This document shows, piece by piece, positions 45,928-54,460 of a stretch of DNA of 64,000 bases (positions are counted from its first letter, which is position 1; each line of letters begins with the position of its first letter). The notes below the pieces were generated by a model, which was given only the letters and a program-made list of their open reading frames with translations, did no database searches and was not told where the DNA came from. The stretch covers positions 184,791 to 248,790 of the forward strand of contig JBBAOE010000001.1 of assembly GCA_040401595.1 (NCBI GenBank), written 5' to 3'. Both the position numbers and the translations under genes were made by a program. The stretch is from RFPW01 sp040401595 (GTDB taxonomy: Bacteria > Pseudomonadota > Gammaproteobacteria > Burkholderiales > Burkholderiaceae_E).

Positions 45928-47355
45928 GTGATTGATCTGACCCGCAAGCAACGTATTTCTCTGGCTGCCTTGGCCTTCTGCTCCCTGGGAGCGGCGACCG
46001 CATTTTCGATTGCGCCGCCATCCCTGGGGATAGACACGCCGACTCAAACTGCCATCGTAGAAGCCGTTTCAGTTGAGGCGACCGTGATCGGGGCGAGTGA
46101 CCACGGCATTTTCCACCGTCAGGAACGCATTCAGCGCGGTGACACCCTGTCTCTGGTCCTCCAGCGCCTTGGCGCTCAAGACCCCGCCTTCCTGGCCTTT
46201 GCCCGTCAGGACCGTGCAGCGCGCCAACTGCTCCAGTTGCGTCCCGGACGCACGGTTGCGGCCGAGCTCGACGGTGCCGGCCGTATTCGCAGGTTTTGGG
46301 CCCTGGTCGATGGCAAGACGACCGCCGCCTCCAAAACGAACGACAAAGACGCGGACGACCAGGCAGACGGAGCCTCAGGTACCGGCGAAGAAGCCAAGCT
46401 CACTTCGGCACGCAGGGTTTCGATCACGCGTACCGCGAGCGGCGATGCTGCCGCCAACCCCCTGACCTGGGAAGACCCCGGCAAGGCCACGTTTGTTGCG
46501 CGTGACGAGGCCGTTCGAATTGAGCGTTCGATGGAAATGCGTGGGTTCGAGATCCGCACATCGCTCTTTTCCGCCACCGATGAAGCTGGCATCCCCGACG
46601 CAGTCGCCACTCAGGTTGCTGAAATTCTGGGCGGCGACCTCGACTTTCACCGGGATCTGCGCCGTGGTGACTCCGTGCGGGTTGCCTGGGAATCACTGCG
46701 GGTCGCAGATGGTTTGGATGCCCCAGTTGTCGGTCGCGTCCTCGCGGTCGAGATGGTTCATCAAAACCGCAAGATGCAGGCGGTCTGGTTTGATCGAGGT
46801 AATGGGCGCGGCGAGTATTACAACGCCCAGGGCAAGAGTATCCGCAAAGCGTTCCTGCGCTCGCCCCTCGAATATTCCAGAGTGTCGTCCGGGTTTTCCG
46901 AATCCCGACTCCACCCGATCCATCATGACTGGCGAGCACACCGCGGGGTGGACTACGCAGCGCCCTCAGGAACGCGGGTTCGGGCTGTTGCCGATGGGGT
47001 CGTTGAATCCCTCGGGCGCAAAGGGGGCTATGGCAACGTCGTGGCGATCAAGCACTCCAACAAAACGACTTCGCTCTACGCACACCTCAGTGCGTTTGGA
47101 TCGGGTCTGAAAGTGGGTAGCCGAATCGGCCAGGGGGATCTGGTTGGATTGGTCGGTTCAACCGGCTGGGCAACCGGGCCTCACCTGCACTATGAGTTTC
47201 TGGTGGAAGGCACCAATGTCGATCCACTGAAGGCTGCGCTACCCAATGCAGCCGCGGTAACTTCGGGTGAACAGGCGCAGTTTCGCAGTCAGGTTGACGG
47301 TCATATGCGCCGGATCGCCTTGCTGTCGTCCCCACGGCTCGCCCGCTTTGAGTGA
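45928..47355 (+). CDS. M23 (LytM) family murein metallopeptidase
   Basis: A 475-residue envelope protein. A hydrophobic N-terminal segment (ISLAALAFCSLGAATAF) acts as signal or membrane anchor. The OapA/LysM-like middle shows RIQRGDTLSLVLQRLG, and the C-terminal peptidase has the zinc ligands in HRGVDYAAPSGT and GPHLHYEF, so it appears catalytically competent. It probably cleaves peptidoglycan crosslinks. The start is GTG 45928. It overlaps anmK by 4 bp (GTGA), linking murein cleavage with recycling of its products. Confidence 0.9.
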   Translation: MIDLTRKQRISLAALAFCSLGAATAFSIAPPSLGIDTPTQTAIVEAVSVEATVIGASDHGIFHRQERIQRGDTLSLVLQRLGAQDPAFLAFARQDRAARQLLQLRPGRTVAAELDGAGRIRRFWALVDGKTTAASKTNDKDADDQADGASGTGEEAKLTSARRVSITRTASGDAAANPLTWEDPGKATFVARDEAVRIERSMEMRGFEIRTSLFSATDEAGIPDAVATQVAEILGGDLDFHRDLRRGDSVRVAWESLRVADGLDAPVVGRVLAVEMVHQNRKMQAVWFDRGNGRGEYYNAQGKSIRKAFLRSPLEYSRVSSGFSESRLHPIHHDWRAHRGVDYAAPSGTRVRAVADGVVESLGRKGGYGNVVAIKHSNKTTSLYAHLSAFGSGLKVGSRIGQGDLVGLVGSTGWATGPHLHYEFLVEGTNVDPLKAALPNAAAVTSGEQAQFRSQVDGHMRRIALLSSPRLARFE

Positions 47356-48533
47356 CGGGATCGCGTCGCTCCATTGACCGCGGCCCCTATATCGGGTTGA
47401 TGTCTGGCACCAGCCTCGATGGTGTCGATGGTCTGCTGGTCGAATTCTCCGAAAGTCCTGTACCTGCGGTCCCCGTTGGGTCGGGATTGGATCTTCCCGA
47501 AACCAGGACGCCTGTCGTGCCGTTGCAGCTGCGCGCCCTGGGTTTTGCCAGCCGGCCGCTGGTCGGAACCTTACGGGAACAACTGTTTGCACTCCAGGCG
47601 CCGGGCTCCGACGAATTATCCCGCGCTGCGCTCGCGGCCATTGCGCTGACGGATCTGTATGCCGAGGTGGTCGCCGAGCTGGTCGCGGCGGCCGGATTGC
47701 AGCCTCAGGATATTCAGGCGCTTGGGGCTCATGGACAGACCATCCGACACCGACCGGAACTGGGTTACACCCTGCAACTGCTTGCGCCGGCGCGGCTCGC
47801 TGAACAAACCGGCATTGATGTGGTGGCCGATCTCCGGTCGGCCGACGTGGCTGCAGGTGGCCAGGGCGCACCGCTGGTTCCAGCATTTCATGCTGCGCTC
47901 TTCGACGCACCCGGCCGGGCCCGGGCGATCGTGAATTTAGGCGGTATCGGCAACGTCACCCGGCTCGACGGGCTGGGTGGGGTCAGAGGGCATGACACCG
48001 GGCCGGGTAATCTGCTGCTCGATGCCTGGTGCCATCGTCATACTGGGGCGGTTTTTGACGAAGACGGCCGCTGGGGGATGCCGGGCGCCGTGATTCCTGA
48101 ACTGCTCGCGCGCTGCCTGGCCGAGCCGTGGTTTTCCCTGCCGGCACCCCGCAGCACTGGTCGTGACCTGTTCGGGCTTCGCTGGCTCGAGGATCGCCTG
48201 ACCGGGCAGGAAAATCCTGTGGATGTGCAGGCGACGCTGGCCGCGCTGACGGCCGAGACCGTCCATCGAGCCTGCATCGGCTCGGACTCGATCTATGTCT
48301 GCGGCGGCGGCGCCCGGAATAGTGCCCTGATGCGGGCGATTCGCGCCCTTTGCGCGCCGACGCCCGTGAGCACCACTGACGCACTCGGCTTACCCGCTCA
48401 TGCGGTCGAGGCAGCCGCTTTTGCCTGGCTGGCGCGTGAACGATTCACCCGACGCCCGGCCGGTCGACCAACCGTGACCGGAGCCCGAGGGGCGCGAATT
48501 TTGGGGGCTGTCTGGCCAGCCCCTCCCCTTTGA
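47352..48533 (+). CDS. anmK: Anhydro-N-acetylmuramic acid kinase
   Basis: A 393-residue sugar kinase that opens and phosphorylates 1,6-anhydro-MurNAc to MurNAc-6-phosphate in cell-wall recycling. It has IGLMSGTSLDGVDGLLVEF, ALGAHGQTIRHRP, VNLGGIGNVT, GHDTGPGNLLLDAW and VCGGGARNSALM. Start is GTG 47352, overlapping the M23 stop. It is convergent with erpA; the spacer contains a perfect hairpin. Confidence 0.94.
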   Translation: MTGSRRSIDRGPYIGLMSGTSLDGVDGLLVEFSESPVPAVPVGSGLDLPETRTPVVPLQLRALGFASRPLVGTLREQLFALQAPGSDELSRAALAAIALTDLYAEVVAELVAAAGLQPQDIQALGAHGQTIRHRPELGYTLQLLAPARLAEQTGIDVVADLRSADVAAGGQGAPLVPAFHAALFDAPGRARAIVNLGGIGNVTRLDGLGGVRGHDTGPGNLLLDAWCHRHTGAVFDEDGRWGMPGAVIPELLARCLAEPWFSLPAPRSTGRDLFGLRWLEDRLTGQENPVDVQATLAALTAETVHRACIGSDSIYVCGGGARNSALMRAIRALCAPTPVSTTDALGLPAHAVEAAAFAWLARERFTRRPAGRPTVTGARGARILGAVWPAPPL

Positions 48534-48556
48534 ACCCGAACAGTGATTCGGCAATT

Positions 48557-48575
48557 CTGAGGTTGTGAACCTCAG
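48557..48575. terminator. Perfect hairpin between convergent anmK and erpA
   Basis: CTGAGGTT and AACCTCAG flank a 3-nt loop, centred in the 63-bp gap between the two stop codons. There is no T-tract on either side, so it may act as a bidirectional pause or mRNA end stabiliser instead of a classic intrinsic terminator. Confidence 0.4.
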
Positions 48576-48596
48576 CGAATCAGCGAATCCGGAGCG

Positions 48597-48974
48597 TCAG
48601 GCCGAGAAGGAAGACCCACACCCACAGGTGGTCGTAGCGTTCGGATTCCGGATGACGAACTGGGAACCTTCCAGATCTTCCTTGTAGTCGATCTCCGCCC
48701 CAACCAGATACTGGTAACTCATGGCATCGATCAGGAGCTGGACGCCATTTTTGTCCATGACGGTATCGTCTTCGTTGATGACTTCATCGAACGTAAAACC
48801 GTACTGAAATCCTGAACACCCGCCGCCCTGCACAAAGACTCGCAGCTTGAGGCTGGGATTACCTTCCTCTTCGATCAACAAGCGTACCTTGCCTGCGGCA
48901 CTGTCGGTGAAGACGAGGGGCGTCGGCATGCCGGTGTTTGCATCCGCGATTGCGGGTTCAACGAGTGCGTTCAT
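48597..48974 (-). CDS. erpA: Iron-sulfur cluster insertion protein ErpA
   Basis: A 125-residue A-type Fe-S carrier. The three cluster cysteines are in VQGGGCSGFQYGF and the C-terminal TCGCGSSFS. AGGAG precedes ATG 48974. It would supply clusters to enzymes such as BioB and the oxidoreductases in this window (inference). It lies 93 bp after argC on the same strand. Confidence 0.95.
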   Translation of the reverse strand: MNALVEPAIADANTGMPTPLVFTDSAAGKVRLLIEEEGNPSLKLRVFVQGGGCSGFQYGFTFDEVINEDDTVMDKNGVQLLIDAMSYQYLVGAEIDYKEDLEGSQFVIRNPNATTTCGCGSSFSA

Positions 48975-49067
48975 GGCATCAAGCTCCTACGGAACAAAAA
49001 AATTTCATTTACTAGTCTATGACAAAGTCGGAACCCGCGTTGCCAACAAGGTTGGAACGGATCCCAA

Positions 49068-50150
49068 TCAGGGCAGGATCGGCAATTGAGTCAGCCCAGC
49101 GGTCTCCGGCAATCCAAACATCAAGTTCATCACCTGGACGGCCTGGCCCGAGGCCCCCTTAACCAGATTGTCTTCGACCACCAACACAATCAGCAAGTCT
49201 GTTCCGGCGGGCCGGTGGACCGCCATCCGAACCATGTTGGAGGCGCGTACTGAGCGGGTCTCCGGGGTCGATCCGGACGGCATGACATCCACAAACGGCT
49301 CGTCAGCGAATCGCGCCTCATAAAGCGCCTGAAAATCGACATCGCAAGCCTGCGGCGAAACTCGGGCGTAGAGCGTGGAATGGATGCCGCGGATCATCGG
49401 CAGCAGATGCGGGACGAACTGGATTTGTACCGGTCGACCAGCGATCTGCACCAGGCCCTGGGTGATTTCCGGGCCATGGCGATGCCCCGCGACCCCGTAG
49501 GCTTTGAAGTTATCGGCCGCTTCGGCGAGCAACATACCCACCTCAGCCTTGCGCCCCGCGCCAGAAACACCCGAGGCACAGTTGGCGATGAGCGTCTGGC
49601 CATCCACGAGGACTGCGTCGGCAGACAAGCCTGCCCGAGCCCCTGCACCCGCTTCGAGCACGGGCAGCAGACCTAACTGGACCGAAGTGGGATAGCAACC
49701 CGGCAAGCCGATCAGGCGAGCCGAGCGAATCGCCTGACGATTGACCTCGGGCAGACCGTAGACAGCCTCCGCCAGCAGAGCGGTCTGGGTATGCGCCATC
49801 CCATACCACTGGGTGAACACCGCGGGATCTTTCAGACGAAAATCCGCCGCGAGGTCGATGACTTTCACCCCGGCCTCAAGAAGCGCTGGTGCCTGGGCCA
49901 TCGCGACCCCGTGGGGCGTCGCAAAAAATACGACATCGCAGCGCTGGAGCGCGCCGTCATCGGGGGCAGAAAAGGCGAGATCGGCAATACCGGGGTAGCC
50001 CCGAAGGTTCGGGAACAGCCTGGAAACGGCGATGCCCGCTTCGGTTCGCGATGTAATGGTGGCGAGTTCGACCTGGGGATGCTGCGCCAGAAGGCGCAGC
50101 AGTTCGACACCGGTATAACCCGTGCCACCAACAATTCCGGCTCGAATCAC
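49068..50150 (-). CDS. argC: N-acetyl-gamma-glutamyl-phosphate reductase
   Basis: A 360-residue enzyme, third step of arginine synthesis. The NADP motif is GIVGGTGYTGVELLRLLAQHP. The catalytic cysteine is in LIGLPGCYPTSVQLGL, and HRHGPEI gives the second catalytic His. It starts at GTG 50150. It follows rpsI by 80 bp, as in many betaproteobacteria (rplM-rpsI-argC). Confidence 0.95.
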   Translation of the reverse strand: MIRAGIVGGTGYTGVELLRLLAQHPQVELATITSRTEAGIAVSRLFPNLRGYPGIADLAFSAPDDGALQRCDVVFFATPHGVAMAQAPALLEAGVKVIDLAADFRLKDPAVFTQWYGMAHTQTALLAEAVYGLPEVNRQAIRSARLIGLPGCYPTSVQLGLLPVLEAGAGARAGLSADAVLVDGQTLIANCASGVSGAGRKAEVGMLLAEAADNFKAYGVAGHRHGPEITQGLVQIAGRPVQIQFVPHLLPMIRGIHSTLYARVSPQACDVDFQALYEARFADEPFVDVMPSGSTPETRSVRASNMVRMAVHRPAGTDLLIVLVVEDNLVKGASGQAVQVMNLMFGLPETAGLTQLPILP

Positions 50151-50230
50151 AAAACCCCCGATCTCTGCGACCTCGACTGCCCGGGCAGCGAGCGCTGTGG
50201 CCAGCCCAACAGGGCGCTGGCCCGCAGAAA

Positions 50231-50623
50231 TTAGCGCTTGGAGAACTGCTTCCGACGGCGCGCCTTGCGCAGACCGACTTTTTTCCGCTCGACTTCACGC
50301 GCATCGCGTGTGACCAAGCCGGCGGCCGAAAGTTGTGGCTTGAGGGTCGCGTCGAAATCGATCAGCGCACGGGTGATCCCGTGACGCACCGCACCGGCCT
50401 GGCCAGACTCACCGCCGCCATGCACATTGATCTGGATGTCAAACAGATGCAGGTTCCCGGTCAGTTCCAGCGGCTGGCGCGCGACCATCCGGCCCGTTTC
50501 GCGTGCGAAATATTCGTCAATTGGCTTGCCATTGACCACAATTCGGCCGCTGCCTTTCTTCATGAAGACACGAGCGACTGAGGTTTTGCGGCGGCCGGTG
50601 CCGTAGTTTTTATCACCGATCAT
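50231..50623 (-). CDS. rpsI: 30S ribosomal protein S9
   Basis: A 130-residue protein with GTGRRKTSVARVFMKKGSG at the N-terminus and the C-terminal basic tail RKARRRKQFSKR that reaches the P-site tRNA. It lies 14 bp downstream of rplM in a two-gene ribosomal unit. Confidence 0.97.
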   Translation of the reverse strand: MIGDKNYGTGRRKTSVARVFMKKGSGRIVVNGKPIDEYFARETGRMVARQPLELTGNLHLFDIQINVHGGGESGQAGAVRHGITRALIDFDATLKPQLSAAGLVTRDAREVERKKVGLRKARRRKQFSKR

Positions 50624-50637
50624 GAATATGCGTCCCG

Positions 50638-51066
50638 TCAGATCTCAAGCGCTTGGGGCTGCTGGGCAGCATGCGGATGGTCGCCTTCGGCATACACCTT
50701 GAGCTTTTTGATCATCGCATAGCCCAACGGGCCTTTTGGCAACATGCCTTTCACGGCTTTTTCGAGCGCGCGCCCCGGGAACCGGGCCTGCATGTTGGTG
50801 AAATTGGTTTCCGAAATACCGCCGGGGTAACCACTGTGGCGATAGTATTTCTTGTCGAGCGCCTTGTTTCCCGTCACGCGGATTTGGGCGGCGTTGACGA
50901 CAATGATGAAATCGCCTGTATCGACGTGAGGGGTGAACTCGGGCTTGTGCTTGCCGCGCAGACGATGCGCGATTTCTGCCGCGAGGCGCCCAAGCACCTT
51001 GTCCGCCGCGTCAACGACAAACCAGTCGCGCCGGACTTCATGGGATTTAGCCGAAAAGGTTTTCAT
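50638..51066 (-). CDS. rplM: 50S ribosomal protein L13
   Basis: A 142-residue early-assembly large-subunit protein. It contains WFVVDAADKVLGRLAAEIA, YYRHSGYPGG and AVKGMLPKGPLGY, all standard. A strong sigma-70 promoter lies about 30 bp before the start codon, so the leader is short. Confidence 0.97.
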   Translation of the reverse strand: MKTFSAKSHEVRRDWFVVDAADKVLGRLAAEIAHRLRGKHKPEFTPHVDTGDFIIVVNAAQIRVTGNKALDKKYYRHSGYPGGISETNFTNMQARFPGRALEKAVKGMLPKGPLGYAMIKKLKVYAEGDHPHAAQQPQALEI

Positions 51067-51101
51067 CGATCGAAAACGTTAAACTTTAAAGTGAGCCGGC
51101 A

Positions 51102-51131
51102 ATCATATCGGACTTAGGTCCGCGCAGTCAA
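51102..51131 (-). promoter_or_regulatory. Sigma-70 promoter of rplM-rpsI
   Basis: On the minus strand TTGACT (51131-51126) and TATGAT (51107-51102) have an 18-bp spacer. The predicted start near 51095 leaves about a 30-nt leader before the rplM ATG. Both hexamers differ from consensus by one base or two, so this should be strong. Confidence 0.75.
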
Positions 51132-51190
51132 ACGGTTCAACAGATGACGGGACCAAACAACGGCACAGGCCCGCGACTCACCGGGAAGCG

Positions 51191-51637
51191 TCATGGACTG
51201 GGCGGCGTCCAGGTCTCGTCATCAATGATCTCAATCGACCGGGTGATCTTCGCCGTTTTCTCCAGCATGACGGACGCCGAACAGTACTTTTCGTGCGATA
51301 CCTGGACCGCGCGCTCGACGACGTTGGCGCGCAAGCGTCGCCCCCGAATGGTGAAATGCACGTTGATCGCCGTAAAAACCTTGGGATCGGTCGGCGCACG
51401 CTCTGCTTCCAACCGAACATCGCAACCCCGCACGTCTAATCCGCTGCGCTTGAGAATCAGCACCACATCGTAGGCGGTGCAGGCCCCGGTACCCGCCAGG
51501 ATCAACTCCATCGGCCTCGGCCCCAGGTTGCGCCCACCCCCCTCCGGGGCACCGTCCATCACCAGCGCATGGCCACTGCCGGTTTCTGCCACGAAGGTCA
51601 TCCCTCCTGGCCCCCCCCATCGAACCTGACATTCCAT
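51191..51637 (-). CDS. OsmC-family peroxiredoxin-like protein
   Basis: About 148 residues of the OsmC/Ohr/YhfA fold. Both conserved redox cysteines are visible, in LAGTGACTAYDVV and SHEKYCSASVML, so thiol-peroxidase activity is possible. I use ATG 51637 because AAGGAG lies 6 nt before it; an ATG 15 bp further upstream (51652) has no such site. It is more like the YhfA subgroup than Ohr, judged from length and wording. Confidence 0.85.
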   Translation of the reverse strand: MECQVRWGGPGGMTFVAETGSGHALVMDGAPEGGGRNLGPRPMELILAGTGACTAYDVVLILKRSGLDVRGCDVRLEAERAPTDPKVFTAINVHFTIRGRRLRANVVERAVQVSHEKYCSASVMLEKTAKITRSIEIIDDETWTPPSP

Positions 51638-51986
51638 CGAAAACTCCTTCATCGACCTGGTGCTTCAGGCTTTACTCTAACGACTATCAGACGGGCATCG
51701 GTGCAGAATCAGCTGCCGATGGGATTGCGCCCGGGCCCAGCCTGTCCGAATCAGAACAGCAGCAGAACCGCAGCGGTGCGTTGGGCTCCGACCCGCGCTG
51801 GTGCTCGGTAGTTGTATAAAACCCGCCCGCCGCGTTGCACCAAATACCGCCGAATGATTGGAGCTTGTAGGGCTCAACCCCGCGAATCGGACAGGTTCAG
51901 GCCAAATAAAAACCTTACAAGTGATTGATTTAAATACGACATAGAGGGTAATTACTAGTCATATTGGCACACCCAACGTCAAATTC
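51638..51986. other. Gene-free stretch upstream of the OsmC-like gene
   Basis: No convincing coding frame is seen on either strand. The first half is GC-rich like the rest of the window. From about 51905 to 51965 it becomes clearly AT-rich (AAATAAAAACC, TGATTTAAATACGAC), then runs into the small-RNA promoter. No tRNA-like, riboswitch or insertion-sequence end was recognised. Confidence 0.5.
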
Positions 51987-52015
51987 TTGCGTTGCAGCAA
52001 GTCCAGAGTTATAGT
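51987..52015 (+). promoter_or_regulatory. Sigma-70 promoter of candidate small RNA
   Basis: TTGCGT (51987-51992) and TATAGT (52010-52015) are separated by exactly 17 bp on the plus strand. Each hexamer differs from consensus by two bases or one. The start would be about 52022. No plus-strand gene follows for 1.1 kb. Confidence 0.65.
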
Positions 52016-52021
52016 TGGCTC

Positions 52022-52109
52022 ATGGACCGGTTGTGCTGGTCCGCCGATGTCTCCTCCACCCTCCTCAACAGGTGGATTCAACCCGAGGTTCAACCCTCGG
52101 GTTTTTTTT
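52022..52109 (+). ncRNA. Candidate small regulatory RNA with anti-Shine-Dalgarno stretch
   Basis: A promoter upstream and a strong intrinsic terminator bound about 88 nt. The 5' part can form a hairpin (GGACC 52024-52028 with GGTCC 52038-52042). A pyrimidine-rich single-stranded stretch TCTCCTCCACCCTCCTC (50-66 of 52000s) contains two copies of CTCCTC, complementary to Shine-Dalgarno sequences. The terminator follows. An ATG at 52022 opens a 40-codon frame that reads through the terminator, so a leader peptide is unlikely. The downstream coq7 gene is on the opposite strand, so this is not a 5' leader. The family is unknown to me; CU-rich anti-SD loops recall the CcsR/cuckoo sRNAs. Confidence 0.5.
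52081..52109 (+). terminator. Strong intrinsic terminator, plus strand
   Basis: ACCCGAGG (52081-52088) pairs with CCTCGGGT (52095-52102) around a 6-nt loop and continues into eight Ts (52102-52109). Read from the minus strand, no T-tract follows, so it does not serve coq7, whose stop is at 52116. There is no plus-strand gene to terminate except the candidate small RNA. Confidence 0.85.
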
Positions 52110-52115
52110 GTCCAG

Positions 52116-52754
52116 TCAAAGGTAATACGCAGTACCCGTCATGACCCGGGCGACTGCGCGCATCGCCATTGCCACCGGTGCAGGCGGGGGCACCGCCCCT
52201 TCGGCTTCGGCATCCTGTGCATGACGGGCTTCGTCAAGGCGCATCTGAGCAACAATGGCTCGCGACTTCAGATCCTCAGGTGGCAACTGGTCCAGGTGCC
52301 CAGCGAGGTGCTGCTCGACCTGGCGCTCGGTTTCACTCAAAAATCCCAGGCTGACCCGGTCACCCATCCGGGAAGCGGCGGCCCCCATCACAAATGCCCC
52401 GACGAACCACAGCGGATTAAGGAGCGAGGGGCGCGCGCCGAGCTGGTCGAGCCGGGACCGGGTCCAGGCCAGGTGGTCTCCCTCCTCATGCGCTGCCCGG
52501 CTCAGCAACTGGCGCACGGCGGGGTCCCGCGCAAATAGCGCCTGTCCTTCATAAAGCGCCTGGGCGCAGACCTCACCCACATGATTCACACGCATCAAGC
52601 CGCCCGAATGCCGTCGCGCCTGCGCGGAAAGTTCGGCACCGTCTCGCTGGCCATCCGCAGGGTTAGGCCGCGAGGCCGGCGGCTGGCCGGCGACCGTCGC
52701 CATGGCCCTGCCGACGGTTGCCAGTAATTGATCCAGTCCGCTCGCCTGTCGCAT
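52116..52754 (-). CDS. coq7: Demethoxyubiquinone hydroxylase (Coq7 family)
   Basis: A 212-residue di-iron monooxygenase performing the C6 hydroxylation of ubiquinone synthesis at the inner membrane. The carboxylate/His ligands are in NHVGEVCAQALYEGQ, HEEGDHLAW and RLDEARHAQDA, the ferritin-like E...ExxH pattern. Between them lies a hydrophobic LLNPLWFVGAFVMGAA helix. ATG 52754 has GAGGGG upstream. The frame stays open upstream for 260 codons but is not conserved and includes spacer repeats. Confidence 0.93.
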   Translation of the reverse strand: MRQASGLDQLLATVGRAMATVAGQPPASRPNPADGQRDGAELSAQARRHSGGLMRVNHVGEVCAQALYEGQALFARDPAVRQLLSRAAHEEGDHLAWTRSRLDQLGARPSLLNPLWFVGAFVMGAAASRMGDRVSLGFLSETERQVEQHLAGHLDQLPPEDLKSRAIVAQMRLDEARHAQDAEAEGAVPPPAPVAMAMRAVARVMTGTAYYL

Positions 52755-53120
52755 CGCATGCACCCCTCGTAAAAAGCCGCGGTTCAAAGCCCGCCGATTA
52801 AAGCCGGCCGGTTCAGTGCCCGCAGGTTTAAAGCCCTGAAAAGCGCTGCCAAACCGTACGGACGAACACCGGTCCTTACAAACCGCGCTCGCCGATGAAC
52901 CCGACCCGCGATTGGCTTTGTTGCCTGTGCAAGACAAACCCTCGCCAACTGATTCACAACACCTGAGATGCCCGTGCCCGGGCATGACCAGCGCTTCAGA
53001 CTGCGCGACGGCGCACTGGAACTCACTCAAACAAGTCACCGATTCCATCCGCCACTTGTAAGCGTAGCACTGCCGTGGTCTGACGCCCGACCGATCCACC
53101 TCCCCTGGAGATTCACAGGT
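52755..53120. other. Divergent spacer between coq7 and porin
   Basis: 366 bp with no convincing gene. The part near coq7 holds four degenerate repeats (52781-52838). The rest (52840-53120) is GC-rich with no recognisable operator. Promoters for coq7 and the porin must be here, but no good -35/-10 pair was found. CTGGAG lies 12 nt before the porin ATG. Confidence 0.5.
52781..52838. repeat. Four degenerate 14-15-bp tandem repeats
   Basis: Units GGTTCAAAGCCCGCC (52781), GATTAAAGCCGGCC (52796), GGTTCAGTGCCCGCA (52810) and GGTTTAAAGCCCTG (52825) follow each other. A partial unit (AAAAAGCCGC) precedes them. They lie just upstream of the coq7 ribosome-binding site. Identity between neighbours is only moderate, so the array is old or selected loosely. 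Confidence 0.65.
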
Positions 53121-54212
53121 ATGAAGCCCTCGAACTATGCAGTCCCTCTCGCCGCCATCGCGGCCCTCAGCACCCTGATCACCGCGCCCATGACCGCCCT
53201 CGCCCAGAGCAGCCTCAACCTCTACGGCGTCATCGATACCGGCTTGAGCTGGGTGAGCACCGGCGCCGAACGGACGGGCATTCTCTCGACTGGGGTCGCC
53301 TCGACCAGTCGATTGGGATTTCGGGGAGCGGAGGACCTCGGTAGCGGTCTGCGAGCCGTTTTCGACCTTGAATCCGGCTTCAACAGCGACACGGGCGGCC
53401 AACGTGGCGGACCAGCCAACCGGCTCTTCGATCGAATCGCCACCGTCGGGCTGTCCGGAGACTTTGGTCAGATCCGCCTTGGGCGCGACACCACGCCGAC
53501 CTACAACGCAGCCGGCATGAACGACATGATGGGCCATAGCTACTGGGGTAACACGCAGGGCTTTGGGTACGCCACGGTGCGCGTGGATAACGCGGTCTTT
53601 TATCGCTCTCCGGTTCGTCAGGGCTTCAGCGGTGAACTAGCCGGCAGCTTTGGCGGCGCTTCCTCGACGGGGACCTCCACCTCGGTCGCCGATGGATCGC
53701 AAATCACCGAGAACCTCGCGCCGGGCAACAGTTTCGGGCGTTACTACGGCGGCCGTCTGGCCTACGACGCGGGCCCCCTTACTGCGAACGCAGCCTATGG
53801 ACAAGTCGATGCGACGACCGACGTTCGCGTCCGCGAGGTCGTCGCGGGTGCGTCCTATGACTTCGGGTTGATCAAAGCTGGAGCGGGGTACTACCGCGCG
53901 CACCCCACGGGGGGCGATCGTCTGAGGGGGCTCAATCTGGGCGCCACCATGAAACTCGGCACCGGCACATTGCTCGCTCAGTTCTACCAGATCAAGCTCG
54001 ACACCCCCACGAGCGCCCCACGCGCCAACACGGTTGGGATCGCCTATCATTACCCCGTCTCGCGTCGCACTTCGTGGTACGCCTCGATCGGCGCATTACA
54101 TAACAACGGATCCGCAGCGTTTAATCTCCGCTCAGCGAGCGAAATCCTCATCCCCAGCAGCATCGGTGAGAACCCGCGGGCCTTGTCGCTGGGACTTCGC
54201 CACTTGTTCTGA
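53121..54212 (+). CDS. Gram-negative porin (Burkholderiales OmpC-like)
   Basis: A 363-residue outer-membrane beta-barrel. A signal peptide ends at TALAQSS, after which SLNLYGVIDTGLSW is the classic first strand of betaproteobacterial porins. GLRAVFDLESGFNSDTG and the RLFDRIATVGLSGDFGQIRLGR loop-strand motif follow, and the protein ends in phenylalanine (LGLRHLF) as needed for assembly by BAM. ATG 53121 follows a CTGGAG at somewhat long spacing. A second porin gene follows 249 bp later. Confidence 0.93.
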   Translation: MKPSNYAVPLAAIAALSTLITAPMTALAQSSLNLYGVIDTGLSWVSTGAERTGILSTGVASTSRLGFRGAEDLGSGLRAVFDLESGFNSDTGGQRGGPANRLFDRIATVGLSGDFGQIRLGRDTTPTYNAAGMNDMMGHSYWGNTQGFGYATVRVDNAVFYRSPVRQGFSGELAGSFGGASSTGTSTSVADGSQITENLAPGNSFGRYYGGRLAYDAGPLTANAAYGQVDATTDVRVREVVAGASYDFGLIKAGAGYYRAHPTGGDRLRGLNLGATMKLGTGTLLAQFYQIKLDTPTSAPRANTVGIAYHYPVSRRTSWYASIGALHNNGSAAFNLRSASEILIPSSIGENPRALSLGLRHLF

Positions 54213-54460
54213 TCCGGTCGCCGGATTGATCCAGCACCCAGACCCTGCAATGGCCTGATTCCTTCAACGCTCGGCTAACAGGCGGCACAGGTCCGCGTTG
54301 GTAAAAAGCGACATTTCTGTAACTCTACTTGGTCGGGTTGGTGCAATTGATCACAATCTAAGCACCTTCCCGAGCCCGGCTTGGGAGGAGATGCGCCGGT
54401 GCAACGTGGCAGTCTGCCGCGGTGTCGGCATTCATCACTCTAGACATAGCAGGGACTACC

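Noticed and set aside
52022..52141. 40-codon frame starting at the ATG in the candidate small RNA
   Set aside because: It reads straight through the terminator hairpin and T-tract, has no ribosome-binding site, and has no downstream sense gene to regulate as a leader.
52755..53537. Extension of coq7 to a 473-residue protein
   Set aside because: Coq7 homology starts at 52754 with a good ribosome-binding site. The extension crosses repeats and is antisense to the porin.
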